A model generated the notes under the pieces. It saw nothing but the letters and a program-made list of their open reading frames with translations, was not told where the DNA came from and searched no databases. This document shows, one piece after another, positions 1 through 12,958 of a DNA stretch of 64,000 nt; position 1 is the first letter of the stretch, and each line of letters starts with the position of its first letter. A program made the translations under genes and the position numbers. This stretch comes from Bugula neritina (lineage: Eukaryota; Bryozoa; Gymnolaemata; Cheilostomatida; Bugulidae): the NCBI GenBank assembly GCA_964035545.1, contig OZ037767.1, positions 6,316,207-6,380,206 on the forward strand. Reading direction: 5' to 3'.

Positions 1-2448
1 AACCTCTGACAGGATTCGATGAAACTCCTTCATGGAGAACCAATCATCTTCAAAATAATATTCTTTGTTTTTCCTTTGAATATGAAGTGGCTTCTTTAGC
101 CAGTAGTTCTTGAAAAACTTGAGCCTACTTTCAGGATAAAGAAGCTTCGTTAACAACGCTTTAGCTTCAGTTTCTGGAATAGTATGATTAGGGGCCCCAG
201 TAGCATCTGCTCGACCACCTCCAACTTTAGAAGAACTGAGTGACGAGCTTGAATTGTGTAGATGGCCATTTGAAAGTGATTCTGTGCCTTGACTCTACAA
301 AAATTAAACTTATGCCTACAATATATTTCACAAGCGGTACTAGTGCTAGCCACCCGCAATAATGTGAAGAGCCTATCAGCAGGGTTCCAGGCTAACCCTG
401 GAAATACAGTGGAAGAGTGAGGTGATGCAGAAAACATGCTATTTAATTAGACAACTCCAGAAAATAACACGTGAAGAAAAGTACCGTTTCTCATATAACC
501 ATTATGGTGTGGCTGGTATTGCAGCATGGTGCATGAATAGTTCTGATGAAAAATTCTTGAAAAAGAACAATGAATTATTTCCACAAATAATCTATGATTA
601 TAGTGAATACACAAAGGACAGTGTCTTTTCTACAGCTAATGCTGCAAACCCCAAGATATGCTCAACATTTTTCTAAGAGATAATTAAAAATTTGAGCATT
701 TTACACTAATTTTTAACAAATCAAAATACAAGATATTTTAGACACAATTAATATGAAAGTCTGAGGATTACCTTCAGACTCTTTGTTGACTTTTTGCTGC
801 TGACCAAACTGGGCGGAGTCCACTCCTTTACTTCCACTTTCTTAGAGACTTTGCGAGACTTTTTAACAGTTTGTTGGGCTGGTAATTCCGAACTTGCATG
901 TTTCTCAGTTGTGGTGAGTTTGCTGCAAGCCTGAGCACCCAGATTCTCTGTCTGCAGAAACAAGAGTCTAACTTAGAGAGGAAATTTTATGAACTTTGTT
1001 AGAAAATCATTATGAAATGCCTTTTACATTAAACAACTGATATCAACTCATTCATGCAAGTTTAGTTCAGCTATGGTAATCATAGGCTTATTAATACTAA
1101 GTCACCAACCACAAAATCTTATTCACTTTGTAAAACCGTAAATAAGGTACGCAGTGGAAGTGCTTTACAAATTGAAAATTTATTGACTACCAGCTCTCAT
1201 CACGCTTACAGACAGACATCTTCCTAACACCATAATAAACTAAGACTACCCGCCTGAATCTAAATAATATTAGAAAAATAGCTTCAGCTTTCCAAAATCT
1301 AAAAATCAGGCAGCTTACTTGACTTTTTTCATCACATGGCACCGAAGCATAGTCACACACAGTCACAGTTACATACAGTCACAGCCATAAACATAACTCC
1401 AGTCACACAATTAACACAAACCTCTCCATCATCAACCTCACTGCTGACTGGGTCTGGTTTCTCAGGTACTTTGGGCGTCACTCCTTTATTTTTCCCTTTC
1501 AGCAAAGACATGCCACGCTTCTTGTTTTCCCTGAAAGGCTGAACTTCAACTTCAGGGTTTTCAGTGAGTTTAACTCTTTTCTCTGATTTAGGTGCATTGT
1601 ACCAGCTCAGAGGCTTTTCTGTAGGCTGTTTTACATCCTTTTTTCCAGGCTATTAGAACAAGACAAGCTTTCATTTGCGCAATGAATTCTTGCATCACAC
1701 TTCCCCAACAGCTCCGAGCTGCAGCTTTATACAAAGTAACTAATTTATTTTGATAATTAGCAGAACCTTCATTACTAAATACAAACTTGAATACAGCCAG
1801 CTGCATATTTTATGTAAGTGCAGTGAAAACCCTAGGCTACTGGCAGCATACATTAGCATTGCATAACATCCAACTATTTAGTCTGTACTTTACTTGAACA
1901 GCTCAATATAAACAATTACCATGAAGCTGTTATTCTACTATGACTAGCCATCATCTCACTGTTTGAGATGAGCTAAATCATTTAAATATTATTGAAGATC
2001 CCTGAGAGAGAACCCTGGAAGTGCAGAACCCACCTGATCCGTGGCCGAGGCTCTGTCTCGTGCAGCTCTTTTCCTTTTAACAGCCTTCTGCTCATCTTTT
2101 CGAGTTTTCTTTTTCAAAGTATTGGCTCTATTTTTCACGTAATTAGTAGCTATTTCCTCAGCTGCTTTGTTAAACTTCTCATCTTTATGAATTGATGCAA
2201 TCTTTTCCATCATCTCAGTGGGAAGCTGCAGTTCCTGTTTATTCTAAAATATTCGCCGTCGTAGAGAATATATATAAAAAAGAACTAAGAGGCACTAAGT
2301 GATTCAAACAGAGCTTATGAACTAAACATTCTTTTCAACAACTTTTAAGAAATCCAAGTCATCTGCTGCACTGACTCACCCCAAGAGCTTTAGCGACAGC
2401 AAAAGCAGATACTTTTCTGCTGTTTCTAGGAGTGCCACTTTTCTCCAT
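1..2448 (-). CDS. JmjC ribosomal oxygenase (RIOX1/NO66- or RIOX2/MINA-type), N-terminal part
   Basis: Five coding exons on the minus strand: 2380-2448, 2034-2243, 1422-1649, 772-951 and 1-294, the last continuing past the left edge. All four introns are phase 0 and the frame stays open for 327 residues. The start (MEKSGTPRN, ATG at 2446-2448) is the only Met joining in frame to exon 2. Residues 1-265 are low complexity and very basic (KKKTRKDEQKAVKRKRAAR), as expected for a nucleolar targeting extension. From about residue 270 the segment FFKNYWLKKPLHIQR followed by EYY resembles the region just before the JmjC barrel in ribosomal oxygenases, 2-oxoglutarate/Fe(II) enzymes that hydroxylate ribosomal protein histidines. 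The Fe-binding HxD...H residues lie outside the window. The long basic N-terminus favours RIOX1/NO66, while the FFK..W..KPL.IQR match is equally like RIOX2. Family fairly likely, paralogue open. Confidence 0.62.
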
Positions 2449-4793
2449 TATAAACACTGCTGTAAACAAAAAATATGAAAACATGCATTTTTGCCAGTGA
2501 AATGGGCTATAGAGGCTGAATAAAAATGGGTTTTTCCAACAGCTAATAGAAGTTATCTTCTTTTTCCAAGAGAACAACACAAAACTGGTTTTATTAAAAT
2601 ACCATATTACAACTTTTAACAGTGAAATTAGTTTTAGGTAACTACGAAGTATAGAAAATGTTAAAACATAGACTAGGAGAGCATTAATAGGAAACTATTA
2701 AAAACAACTTTAAGGTTATGAGTTCAGTGTTGAAACTTATGATAAGATAAAGTTAAACAGGTCACAGAATTCAAACAGTTATACTAATTAAAAAATGTAT
2801 CAACATGATAATCATATCAAAGTAAATCAGTAATCACTAGTTAAGTATTTCAGTAGTTGGTAATGGTTAGCAATACTAATTGAGTAGTAGTTTGATTTTT
2901 AAGGGAGTGGAAAGTGGGAATACAAGATTGATGCCAAAACCACATATCTCTAATACTAATAGTAATACTATTAGTATTACCACGATTAGTATTAGTAAAA
3001 CTAAATGCGATACCAATACTGATACTCAGTACTCACAGAAATGCTGCAACACAGTAATAGTAATAGTAATACACTTAGTCTTACTCTTCGTCTTACAGTA
3101 ATACTCTAATAGTAATACTAATAGTAATAGTCTAATACTAATAGTAATACTAATGGTAATACACTATTAGCATTACTATACAGTAAAACTAAAAGTAAAT
3201 GTAATACAGTAATTGTAAAACTAAATGGTAATTCAAATTGAGTGTAAAGTAATAAGTATAACTATAACAGTAATAGTAATACTAATGCCAATGGTAATAC
3301 ACTATTAGCATTACTATACAGTAAAACTAAAAGTAAATGTAATACAGTAATTGTAAAACTAAATGGTAATTCAAATTGAGTGTAAAGTAATAAGTATAAC
3401 TATAACAGTATAAGTATAAGATTAAGTATAAGTATCTCTATCTCAGTATCTGTATTGCTATTGCCTATTAGTATTAGTATTAGTATTACTATTAGTATTA
3501 GTATTAGTTATAGTATTAGTATTACTATTAGTATTAGTATTAGTATTACTGTTACTATGAAGTAAAAGTTAAACTGAAACTAGAATAATACTAGAATAAT
3601 ACTAGTACTACTACTGCTACTACTACTAAAACTTCTTATCAAAATTAAAGTATTGTCATTAATAATAAAAATCCAACTATGCAATGTTGAATTCACACGT
3701 TGAGTGCCAAAGTGAAATTATAATATTTGGAAATGGAGCAGCTACACGGTATCACCTAGGTTCTACAACTTTAATTGCGACTAAACGCGGAACGTTCAAG
3801 TTTCTCGCAAAACTGTGAAAAAGTGAAGCTTGCTCACAACTGCAGTTTTAGAAAACAACTCCAAATCGCAAGAACACTATAATTATGTTCAGTAAATAAA
3901 TATCCTAACTATAAATGATAATTTTGTATAGTTGAAATTGGGTTATTGCCTATCATTAGTATACAGGTTGAGTGAATAGCTATATTATCCTTCATTATTA
4001 AGAGTGCTGTTTTGTGCATTTACTGTATTACTTTCTTGTATTCAATCTAGGTAATGATAATTCACAACTTCTATAACATTAACTTATAAGTCAACTATGA
4101 GGTAATCAATAATTTTAAATGATGCAGCGTAGATATAGTTGATATTTTATTTGTAAACATCTTGTAGGAACAATGTACTAGATAAAAAAAATGATAAACA
4201 TTGATATTATTAATTGCACAAAAGTTACAGTGTTGTCTACTTATGTCCTTGACGTCATTACACATTTTTGTAAAATCAAACAACAGGTGTCATACGTCAA
4301 AATTATAATAACAATATTATTTCAAACATCCTATAACAATTTTTCAAAACATCACATAGATGTAGAATGAAGACAATAGAAAAAAATTAATAAATACATG
4401 ACTTCAAAAAGACAGTTAAGTTATAAAATGTATTATCAAGTAGGCATGATTGAGATTCAATGAATATAACTAACAAATCAAAGCATATGTTTGTGTCATT
4501 GTACATAATAAATATATAAAGGATAACAAAAGCATACCAGTCTTATGCAATTGCTAATAGCATGTTAATCAGAGACAGTAATACTAACAACTTACATCTA
4601 CTCTAGAAATGTTTCTATTCATTAGTTCCTTATAAAAATTACCTAGTAAAGATTTTCATTTTGTTAGTTTGGGCTTATATGGCAGCATACAAAATTATAG
4701 CTGCCAATACAAAACTAATAAGTACAAAAAACAACAGACTACAGTGTGAGAGAGTAGTTATAGACCAAGAGTTGGCAACTGGTAAACTACACT
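2449..4793. other. Intergenic region without recognisable genes
   Basis: Separates the divergently placed 5' end of the oxygenase gene from the 3' end of POMT2, both on the minus strand. It should hold the oxygenase promoter just above 2448. The centre (about 2880-3620) is a degenerate TAATAG/TAATAC simple-repeat field, annotated separately. No open reading frame here has splice context or recognisable protein. A tttatt at about 4147-4152 (AATAAA on the minus strand) is a possible POMT2 polyadenylation signal, weakly supported. Confidence 0.6.
2945..3625. repeat. Degenerate TAATAG/TAATAC satellite with a 138-bp tandem duplication
   Basis: The block is built from variants of TAATAG, TAATAC, AGTATT and GTATTA in mixed orientation. 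Within it a 138-bp period is seen: about 120 bp starting near 3153 is repeated without visible change from 3291, then the two copies diverge after ACAGTA. Similar repeat fields occur at 14680-15010, 28980-29110 and 30260-30620, so this is a genome-wide repeat style rather than a local gene feature. Confidence 0.8.
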
Positions 4794-7700
4794 TTAGAAA
4801 TCCCAGTGAGTATTAAACTGGTACTTCAACATAGGATTATCTTCGGCATCACTGTCATACCCATAAACAATCGGTGACAGGATATAGAAACTAAAATATA
4901 TAACAAGTAGACAACCTAGATCCAGTCTATGTAAAACTCACAAGAGATAGGGTACAAAAAGCATCTAATAGCAAGAGATATAATATAGCAAGAAATATAG
5001 TATAGCAAGAGATAGCATAGGGATAGTACATAAATAGGTATATATTTCATTATCAATAATAGCTGGTGCTAATCTCAATACCGAATACCAAAATAACAGC
5101 AATCAACATCCAATTAGTCCACTTGAAGTCTATTATACAAGCCTTGTCTTTCAAAAAATTAGCATATAAGTATTTATTGTATTTAGTTAGTAAACTAAAT
5201 TCAATAAATATTATATTATTTTTATGTACCATGGTGTCTAATTGAATGATATAGTCCGGCAAGTTGGTGGAATAGTGATAAGGTTATCACAAACTAAAAC
5301 ATGCCGGCACGTCAAACATAAAACAATATGTAATTCCTATCATTTTCTAATAAAACTGAAGAATTAAAAACCAACAGCTTGATGTAATAAGTTTACCTTG
5401 CAGCAGTAGATGCACAAAGCAGCACAACTCCAAAGTATTGAATAACACTCGCAGTACTGGGTTTAAATAAAGACGCGAATCTCTTCAACAAGTGATCAGC
5501 TGAAACACCTGCAGATTAAAATATAGCGCAGTGAGCTGCGAGTAAGAATACTAGGCAGGTTTTGATCACATTTTAAACCTCTGTGACTATCTCTAACACA
5601 GTTGCTGTTGAAATGAAATAGCTAGCCTGGTATTAATTAGATTAACAGTTAACATACATTATTTTATTCAGTATGGATAGTATTTTATTGAGGACGTCAC
5701 AAATCTAGTTAAAAAATAAACTAAGAAGTTTCAGTACAACACACTAGTGAATTGGCTCCATAATTCCAGACGAATATTCTTACCAGTCAACATGCAGCTA
5801 AACAAATAGGCTGGCAGATAGTGGTGAGGATACAGAACTCTAGTCATTGGCCAAAATGGCAAATAATGGAGTAGCCAGGCGAGACCTAGCCAACCCATTT
5901 GTCTGTATACTTTTAGTATGGCGGTAAACGACCTTTTATCTGTAATAATAAAAGTCCTACAAATATTAAATCATGAGCTAAAAGATGTAAAACCCATATA
6001 CGGATATGGTAGAAATTAGTTCACTAAGGCACATAGAAGACATGGTGAAAAGGTTCAGCAATTAAGCCTGAACAAGCAACTGATTAAACCTAATTTATTA
6101 ATATCAGAATGCCACGTGCCTGTACCTTTGTAGGCTTTAGAACGCTGATATAGAACCATATCACGGAGAAACAAGTATGCAGTAGGAACGAATAATAGCA
6201 GTATCAGCACATGAGTCACAGGGTTTCCCAGCATCAGGATGTGTGGCTCAACACTGAAGAGCTGACCCTAGTGAGAGAGAGTGATTTAGATCAGACAACA
6301 TTTCAACAATCTAAACTAAAATGTTTAGTAGTTACAGCATAATTCATACATTTAGGCTCACAAACAAACAAAATATCAAAAAGCAACTTTAAAAGCAAAA
6401 CAAAGCATTTTAGCTTCAAACAAAAACCATACAATAAATTCAACAATTTAATAGTGCTAACTCTATTCATATGGCAATATTATTCATAGTCATATATTAA
6501 ACATTCCAACAAAGCCTCTGTTAAAAACAATGGCGAGGTGTGTCCACTTTTCTGTTTCAAACTTTCTTAGAACTTGACATATTGTAAACAAGTAATACAA
6601 GTACTAACTTTATATGCTAAAGGCCACATCCATGGCCTTGACCTAAACTCTTCTACTTTAGGCTTCAGATTTCTATTATTAGCAAACATGACGAGATGCG
6701 CTTCAATGAGCCGAGAGAAGAACGTTGGTCTGCTGTGCTTCCAGTCTAGTCTAATCACTTACAAACAGGAAATGAGAATATTTATAAGAGTGATGTTACT
6801 TTTAATAAAATAATTTATTAAAATAATCAATTAAAATTAATTAATAAAATAATTAATAAATAATTAATTTTAATAATAGGCTCACATTTTCTTCTAACTT
6901 TTCAGAAAAATTCAACGTTATACTTCATTCAAACTATCAAAAAGTGAAATTAAAGTATATTTATAATGCTCTTGCATTGAATTATATGCATTCATTTACA
7001 AAATAACTTACTTGGCAATCTCGCATCAAAAATTTCTTCAATATTCCACAAAGAGGCTGGCTCAGAAAACACATCAGAGTTACATGTTACTTCCTGTTGT
7101 CCTGAAGCCCTGTATTACAAGTACGAGTATGACTCAGCCCCATATGAACTGGTGATTACTAGTACAAGCATTACTAGTTCACATCATTTCTCAGATTTTA
7201 AATCAAAGTTGAACTTTTTTGGCATTCCAAGTATAAATTATAGATTTGCAGTAGTGGTTAGTTTGTGGTGGTTAAAAGTAACAATAACTCAATACTGAAA
7301 CTTTGAACTATTGTAAAATAAGTAATAAAAAGTATACATTCTACATTACATAAGATATATAAATCATGCTACATTATATCATTATATAAATTTTGGAAGA
7401 AATATTACCAGTTAGGAAGTTCTCTTCCCTTACAGCTAAGAGAGCAATTCTGATTAGTATGTATCATTTGGAAGACGGTGTATATAGGAGATATTCTACC
7501 ATCATCTTGGTGGCCCTGCACTACCTTTATCTTGAACATATTATTCTTATTATCTGGCGTATCCTATAATGGCATGAAAATGTTATACGTTTAGATGAAG
7601 TGAGTCGAGTGTTGTGAGTAAGTAAAGTGTAAATAGTTGGTAATAACACAGGTTAGTAAATACGTAATTTATCTTTCAGCATATATTATGGTAAGTATAA

Positions 7701-10700
7701 TGCACATTGACCTATATTATGGTAAAAGTATGTAAGTGTAGGCAGTGCAGCACAAAGTACCTTAAGTAGCATGGTGACAGTGGCCAGATATATAAATACA
7801 TCAAAAAGGAAAATAGCAGTTGAAAACTAACTCATTGCTAAATATCTAACTGTGCCCATAGAAAGAAACAAGTAAAAACAAGCCGGTTTTAAATTTACAT
7901 TTAAAAGTTCAGAAAAATAGTTAAATAAACAAATAGGCCAATCAACAATCATGTTACATAAATTCAGCTGACACAGTTTTCCGTTTAAAACAGTTTTAAC
8001 TCAAGTTGACACACAAAGTCATTATACAAGTTGCAGAGATCTGCCTAGAAAATGTTTCAGTGACAATCATGCAGTAAGCGAGACATAGACGCATCAATAC
8101 GTAATGTAACTTACTGAATAACAACCAACTCGACTCTGTCTGTGTGTCAAAGGAGCTGGCTCATCAACACTATATAACCACTCTTTTGTTCTGAAACACA
8201 AAACAGATACTTTAAAAGGTTTACAAACATATTCTCAGCTTACACCTGGTCCACCGGTTACATTTTCATTATAAAGCCAGTGCAATGCTTGTAAAAAATA
8301 ACTCCTTAGGGCTTATAGTCGCCATCCCTGTGAGAACCTCAGATGTAAAGGGGCTTTTAATTGGGCTAAGGACATGTTTTTATTGTGGCACAGGAACACT
8401 TATAGTATACTCACTCTTTATGTTGTAGTAATATAAAGTCTCCATCTTTGATGTAAACATGTTCATTAGTGTTTTGCAGTTCTTTACTCACGGCTCCTAA
8501 TATCCAATGATTGCCTTCGTGTCTCTGACTGTATGAAGTAACCTGAGAATAGTGTGCAAAATAAGGATCCAAGGCTAGCATTTGTTGTATAGTTAAAAGG
8601 TTAAAATTTACTGATTCTAATCAACAAAGATTTTGCGTACTGCTACGATATCCTTTATATAATGGCAAAATATACCAATTTACATTGGCGTCTTTAAATC
8701 AATATGATTCACTGTTGTATAATACAGAACACTAATATCTCTCAAATTCTTCCACAATGCAACGTTTTCCTAGAAGGCATTTATCCTTTTGCTTTATATT
8801 TTCAAGATATCTCAAGTGTTTTAATAATCTGTTAAACTGTGAGAAGTCAGGAGCTCCTAATAAACCTAACAAAGCTCTCTTAGCAATTTCAACTAAACTG
8901 CCATTAACAGTGACAAAACTGTAAGTATTTTAATTACAAAGGCTATAGAAATGCATGTAAACCGCCTGTACCTGTTGCATGTGTGCTCCAAACTCTTTAG
9001 GATAGTGTTGAGGGTGGGAGTGTAAATAGCCCCCAGTTGTTCTATAATTCTTCAAAGTAATTTCAGACCCATAAGCCACATCTGCAATATTCAGTTGCAG
9101 TCAATAAGACTCACATAATATGAATATATCGAATAAAATAATTATATTGACTAACTATTTGGGCTGAGTCCATTTGACAAAACGAACATACAATTCTGAT
9201 TGTTCTACTTTTTACAATGTTTGATTAGTGACAAAACTTTACATCCCTACTAGTATGACAACAGCTGTGTTTCTTTGATGCGGTTTCAATAATAATAAAT
9301 TCAACTTTTCAGACAGCTATTTCAATTTATTGAAAAACTATACCAAAAAATTATTAGAGAGTAAAACCTAAAAACTTGTTAAATAAAAGTCACATAAAAA
9401 TGGAATGGTCTTGATCTAAACTCTAAAGCAATTATTGAATATTCTACATAAACTAGTTAACTTCAAATATTCCTATATATTCAAAAGTATGGTTTGACAT
9501 TAATATCATTAAATGTTACATTTTATACACATTGTGTACTCATTTGAAGAAAGAGTTGGTGAATAACATGGGTTACTTACACTCTGGCATCTTAGCATGA
9601 TATAGTGGATTGTTTATAACAGATGTTTGAAAAACAGAACTGTAAAAGCTGTCCCCTGGACCACTAAAACAGAGAATGTTCATCATCATGGTATACTGTG
9701 CTACCAAAAACAATGATTTCACAAAATGTACAAAATTTGTGAGCTGCTAATATAAATATTCAATGAGTAATTAATGAAAAACTCTACGATGATTTTTTTA
9801 AATTGAGAAATAAAAAAGAAGTTGTAGTGTTTAAGCCTGCTACTTTCCTACTTGAAACAGGAAATATATCCTCCAATAACAAAGCAAACTAGCAGACAAG
9901 TACCAATAATAGAACATACTAATTTGAAGAAAGATATTTTTAAATCGTAGCCAATTAATTAAGTGAAATACTAAAAGGTCAAGGAGGAACAACTCACCTG
10001 CTACTGAGAGCTATAAAGTGAAGAACATATATGCTACAGTATACAAAGACTGGAATGAAGATTAACGTGTAAATTCTAGCCAAGACGTGCTGAACAAACT
10101 GCTCCTAAAACAGAACATTTAATAAAGGTTGTAAGTATTACTGATACATTTATTTCAAGGTATGGCAAGTGAAACAAGAAACTGAAGATGCATAACGAAA
10201 AGACTCAAGTTTCTAGTTATAAGCATATTACACAGTTTGTGAATATTTATCAGTTTATAAGCTAGACTACATTAAAAATTAATTTCGTAAACATGTCATT
10301 ATTATATCTTTTAAACAAATTGAAAACAAACAGCTGAAAATTTATATTTAAAGAACTTTTTAGGACAATATCACAATTCCAGTATTAAAATTATTACAAT
10401 AAAAACATTTTTTTAAAAAGGAGGTGAGAGAAAATATAGTGTAAGTAATTATCTACTCCATATACTCAAAAGTATGAGACAGACAACTCCATAGCACGTT
10501 GAAAAGTATATCAAATTACCTAATTTGTTTGAAACAAAAACATAGTGTCTGTTGCCAATCAATAACAGTTGAATCATTTATGTCACCCACAAAAACATGT
10601 TGTTAAGGAGTAAAAGTTTCTTACCAGAGGAATAGCCTTGTTTCCGACAATTCTCCATAAGTCACCTATAACTGACAAGCCAATGAGAGCCACAATAAAC

Positions 10701-12958
10701 AGCCCGACAAACTTGACTCTACAAAATGAAGGAGTAAGGCTAAAGTGAAAACCAAGCAATGACTGTAATTAAGCTAACAAGTTGAGTTTCCGTGGAGTGT
10801 TTTAATACAATGAAACTTACCCAACTGTACAAGCCAAGGAAACACCACATCCACACAGATGTAGCCACCAACTGCTACCGAAAGGTCTAAAAATAATATT
10901 ATAATGAAATTCAGTTAGAGCAAATTTGCGTAAAGGGATAGTATAAATATTCTATACATATGCAATTTGTATATAAAATATAATAGAACAAGTACTGTGT
11001 ACGATGCGCAATTGTGGCCAAGTCAACAACCTATATATTTGACACGACTCGTTTCACTCAAGGGTATGCGATAATATCAGAGCATTATAATTACAACCAT
11101 GATGAATGTCAGCCTGATAGAATACTCAAACAACTTGAATGTTTATCTTTAAATTAACCAAGATGTATAGAATCTTGTCAGTTCATAAATTTCCATACAT
11201 GCAGCAATAATTCCTTAAGCAGTGTACAGATATATAAAGTACACAACTGGAGTAAGTATTCTCAAATACATCACCTGGACTTTGTATGCTTTACGTAGCA
11301 GTAGCAAGAGAGTGACATGTAAAATAGTAGTATGGAGTCGAGTAAGATGAACCTAGACATCACTGTCAGGGCTGTATCTGCAAAGATAAGAAATATAATT
11401 AGCACCAGCGTTATGGAGGCTGACTAAATGCCATTCACTTTAGATTGCGTTATTCATTTTTAGATAGTGAAATTCACTTTAGATAGTGAAATTCACTTTA
11501 GATTGTGAGTGATATTCACTTTAGATTGTGATGTTTCTAACAAAACCTACCAGAGAGAATGAAGAAAGCAGTTAATATAGTTGCAATGGGAGAAGAAGAC
11601 AACTCCCACACAGTAGCTGCAGAGATTGGCACAACTGCTGAACCAAACAGAGCGGACACCTAAGCAGAAAGAAGTTAGCCTTAGTTTGCATAAATTTCTG
11701 AACAAAACTAAATTTACTGAAAAATATAAATAACGTATTCTGCTAGTGAACCATGAATTGGGTAGGCAGGAACCACTGGTAACACACCTGTCTCATTCCA
11801 ACATATTGAACACTTCTCATCACATCACCTGGCTTGTTATAATCAAAATCCCCTTCGTACCCTGTCATGTATCCACTCAACGCAAAAATAATCTACAAAA
11901 TAACTTCAATAATTAGCAGAGTTGGTATTGCTTAAAAATGATGCATTTAAATCGTTTGGAATAGTTAATAAAATTTAGTTCAACATATCACTAATCTGAG
12001 AAGTTGACTGTAAAGTGAAGCACAAGTTTTTAAATTGTGGATTGGTATGTTTATGTTTAAGTAACTACTTCATACTCTACCTTGCCAAGCGGTGGATGAA
12101 CATCAAAAAAGAGTGTTCTGTTAATGTAGTATGATGCATACTTGCCAAAATGCACCTCATCCCAGCTACAAACATTGTACATGTAAATGTATAGTGTGCT
12201 ATATTACAAGACAGCATTCGCATATAAACTAACCTACGAATAAAATTAAGACATAGCACCTCAAAACATGTAAATACACGTTTACTTTTTATTTGTTAAA
12301 CGATTAGAATTTAAAATCAAAATAATTCAAACTGTTTTGTTGAAATATTCAATCTATAAAAACAAAAGAAAGATATATCAAAAGTTTACATCTTCTATAT
12401 ATAACATATGCATAGTGGAAGAATAAATCATTTGCAGCTAAGTAATGCTTTATATAAGCAGATAAACTTTCAACTTATATCTGGTTATTCCCCTGAATAA
12501 TATACTAGAACGTCTACTTTATAAAACAATAATGTAAAACTTGAAAAGTAAAACAATGTCAGCTAGTACAACATAACAATAACCAGAATGCTATTTGTGT
12601 CATCTTTAAAAGTTAGAACGGGTAAAGGGTATTTTAACTTTTCGTTCATATGATCACATGATACTATACAGTTGACTACTCAAATGTCTACAAATCCATA
12701 ACAAAAATGTCACATACTCATATTTTTGCCTTGCTTTATTTTTAGTTATAGAGTATTTAGTCTAGAACATGAAAAACATTGTACAAAATCTTTTACTCCA
12801 ACTTTTAGATGATTCCAAAACCTAAATTTTTCAACCTCAAATGTGAATATTTACAAAACATAAAATATAAGAACATACCATACATGGTCAGGGTGTTCTA
12901 TTTGATAGAGCCGCAAGCCAAGAGAAATGGCACCTATAAGCGCTATAAATGTCTCCAT
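4794..12958 (-). CDS. POMT2: Protein O-mannosyltransferase 2, complete
   Basis: Coding exons: 12879-12958, 12081-12165, 11788-11892, 11551-11659, 11275-11377, 10821-10886, 10625-10718, 9998-10104, 9581-9663, 8972-9081, 8415-8542, 8115-8190, 7409-7563, 7012-7109, 6609-6745, 6126-6267, 5784-5909, 5397-5499, 4794-4890. They sum to 2004 nt, 667 aa plus stop. POMT2 with POMT1 transfers mannose from dolichol-phosphate-mannose to Ser/Thr in the ER, the first step of alpha-dystroglycan O-mannosylation. Diagnostic motifs: [11 protein letters not shown], then [10 protein letters not shown] (residues 46-55), both POMT2-like rather than POMT1-like; GVKFVGL in exon 6/7; MIR-domain region about 275-470 ([17 protein letters not shown]); LKPK...RPWMWPL in exon 15; LHYLPF...LYPHHYLPA in exon 17; C-terminal THWDF. 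Many hydrophobic segments flank the MIR region. The N-terminus is short (28 codons to the DE motif): an in-frame TGA lies upstream of the ATG, so it looks real unless an extra 5' exon exists. Vertebrate POMT2 is about 750 aa. Confidence 0.97.
8290..8392 (-). mobile_element. 3' part of a SINE in POMT2 intron 11
   Basis: Read on the minus strand this stretch carries CTTAGCC...TTAAAAGC...CCCTTT...TTCTCAcaGGGATGGC and ACTATAA, the same order of blocks found in the plus-strand SINE at 41030-41220. It therefore looks like the 3' tail of the same tRNA-derived family in opposite orientation. Ends are approximate and no target duplication was found. Confidence 0.55.
11434..11532. repeat. Short tandem repeat in POMT2 intron 4
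   Basis: Four imperfect copies of a unit of about 22-26 bp containing TTCACTTTAGATAGTGAAA or TTCACTTTAGATTGTGA lie in the intron between coding exons 4 and 5, ending about 20 bases from the exon 4 donor at 11550. The unit is partly palindromic (TTCACT...AGTGAA). No coding role is seen. Confidence 0.75.

Noticed and set aside
2880-3101. Frame translating to Ser/Ile/Thr/Asn repeats
   Set aside because: Translation of the TAATAC satellite, as is the frame at 14796-14996.
5053-5262. Minus-strand frame considered as the last POMT2 exon
   Set aside because: The exon at 4794-4890 fits the phase and matches the conserved C-terminus ending WDF; this frame does not.
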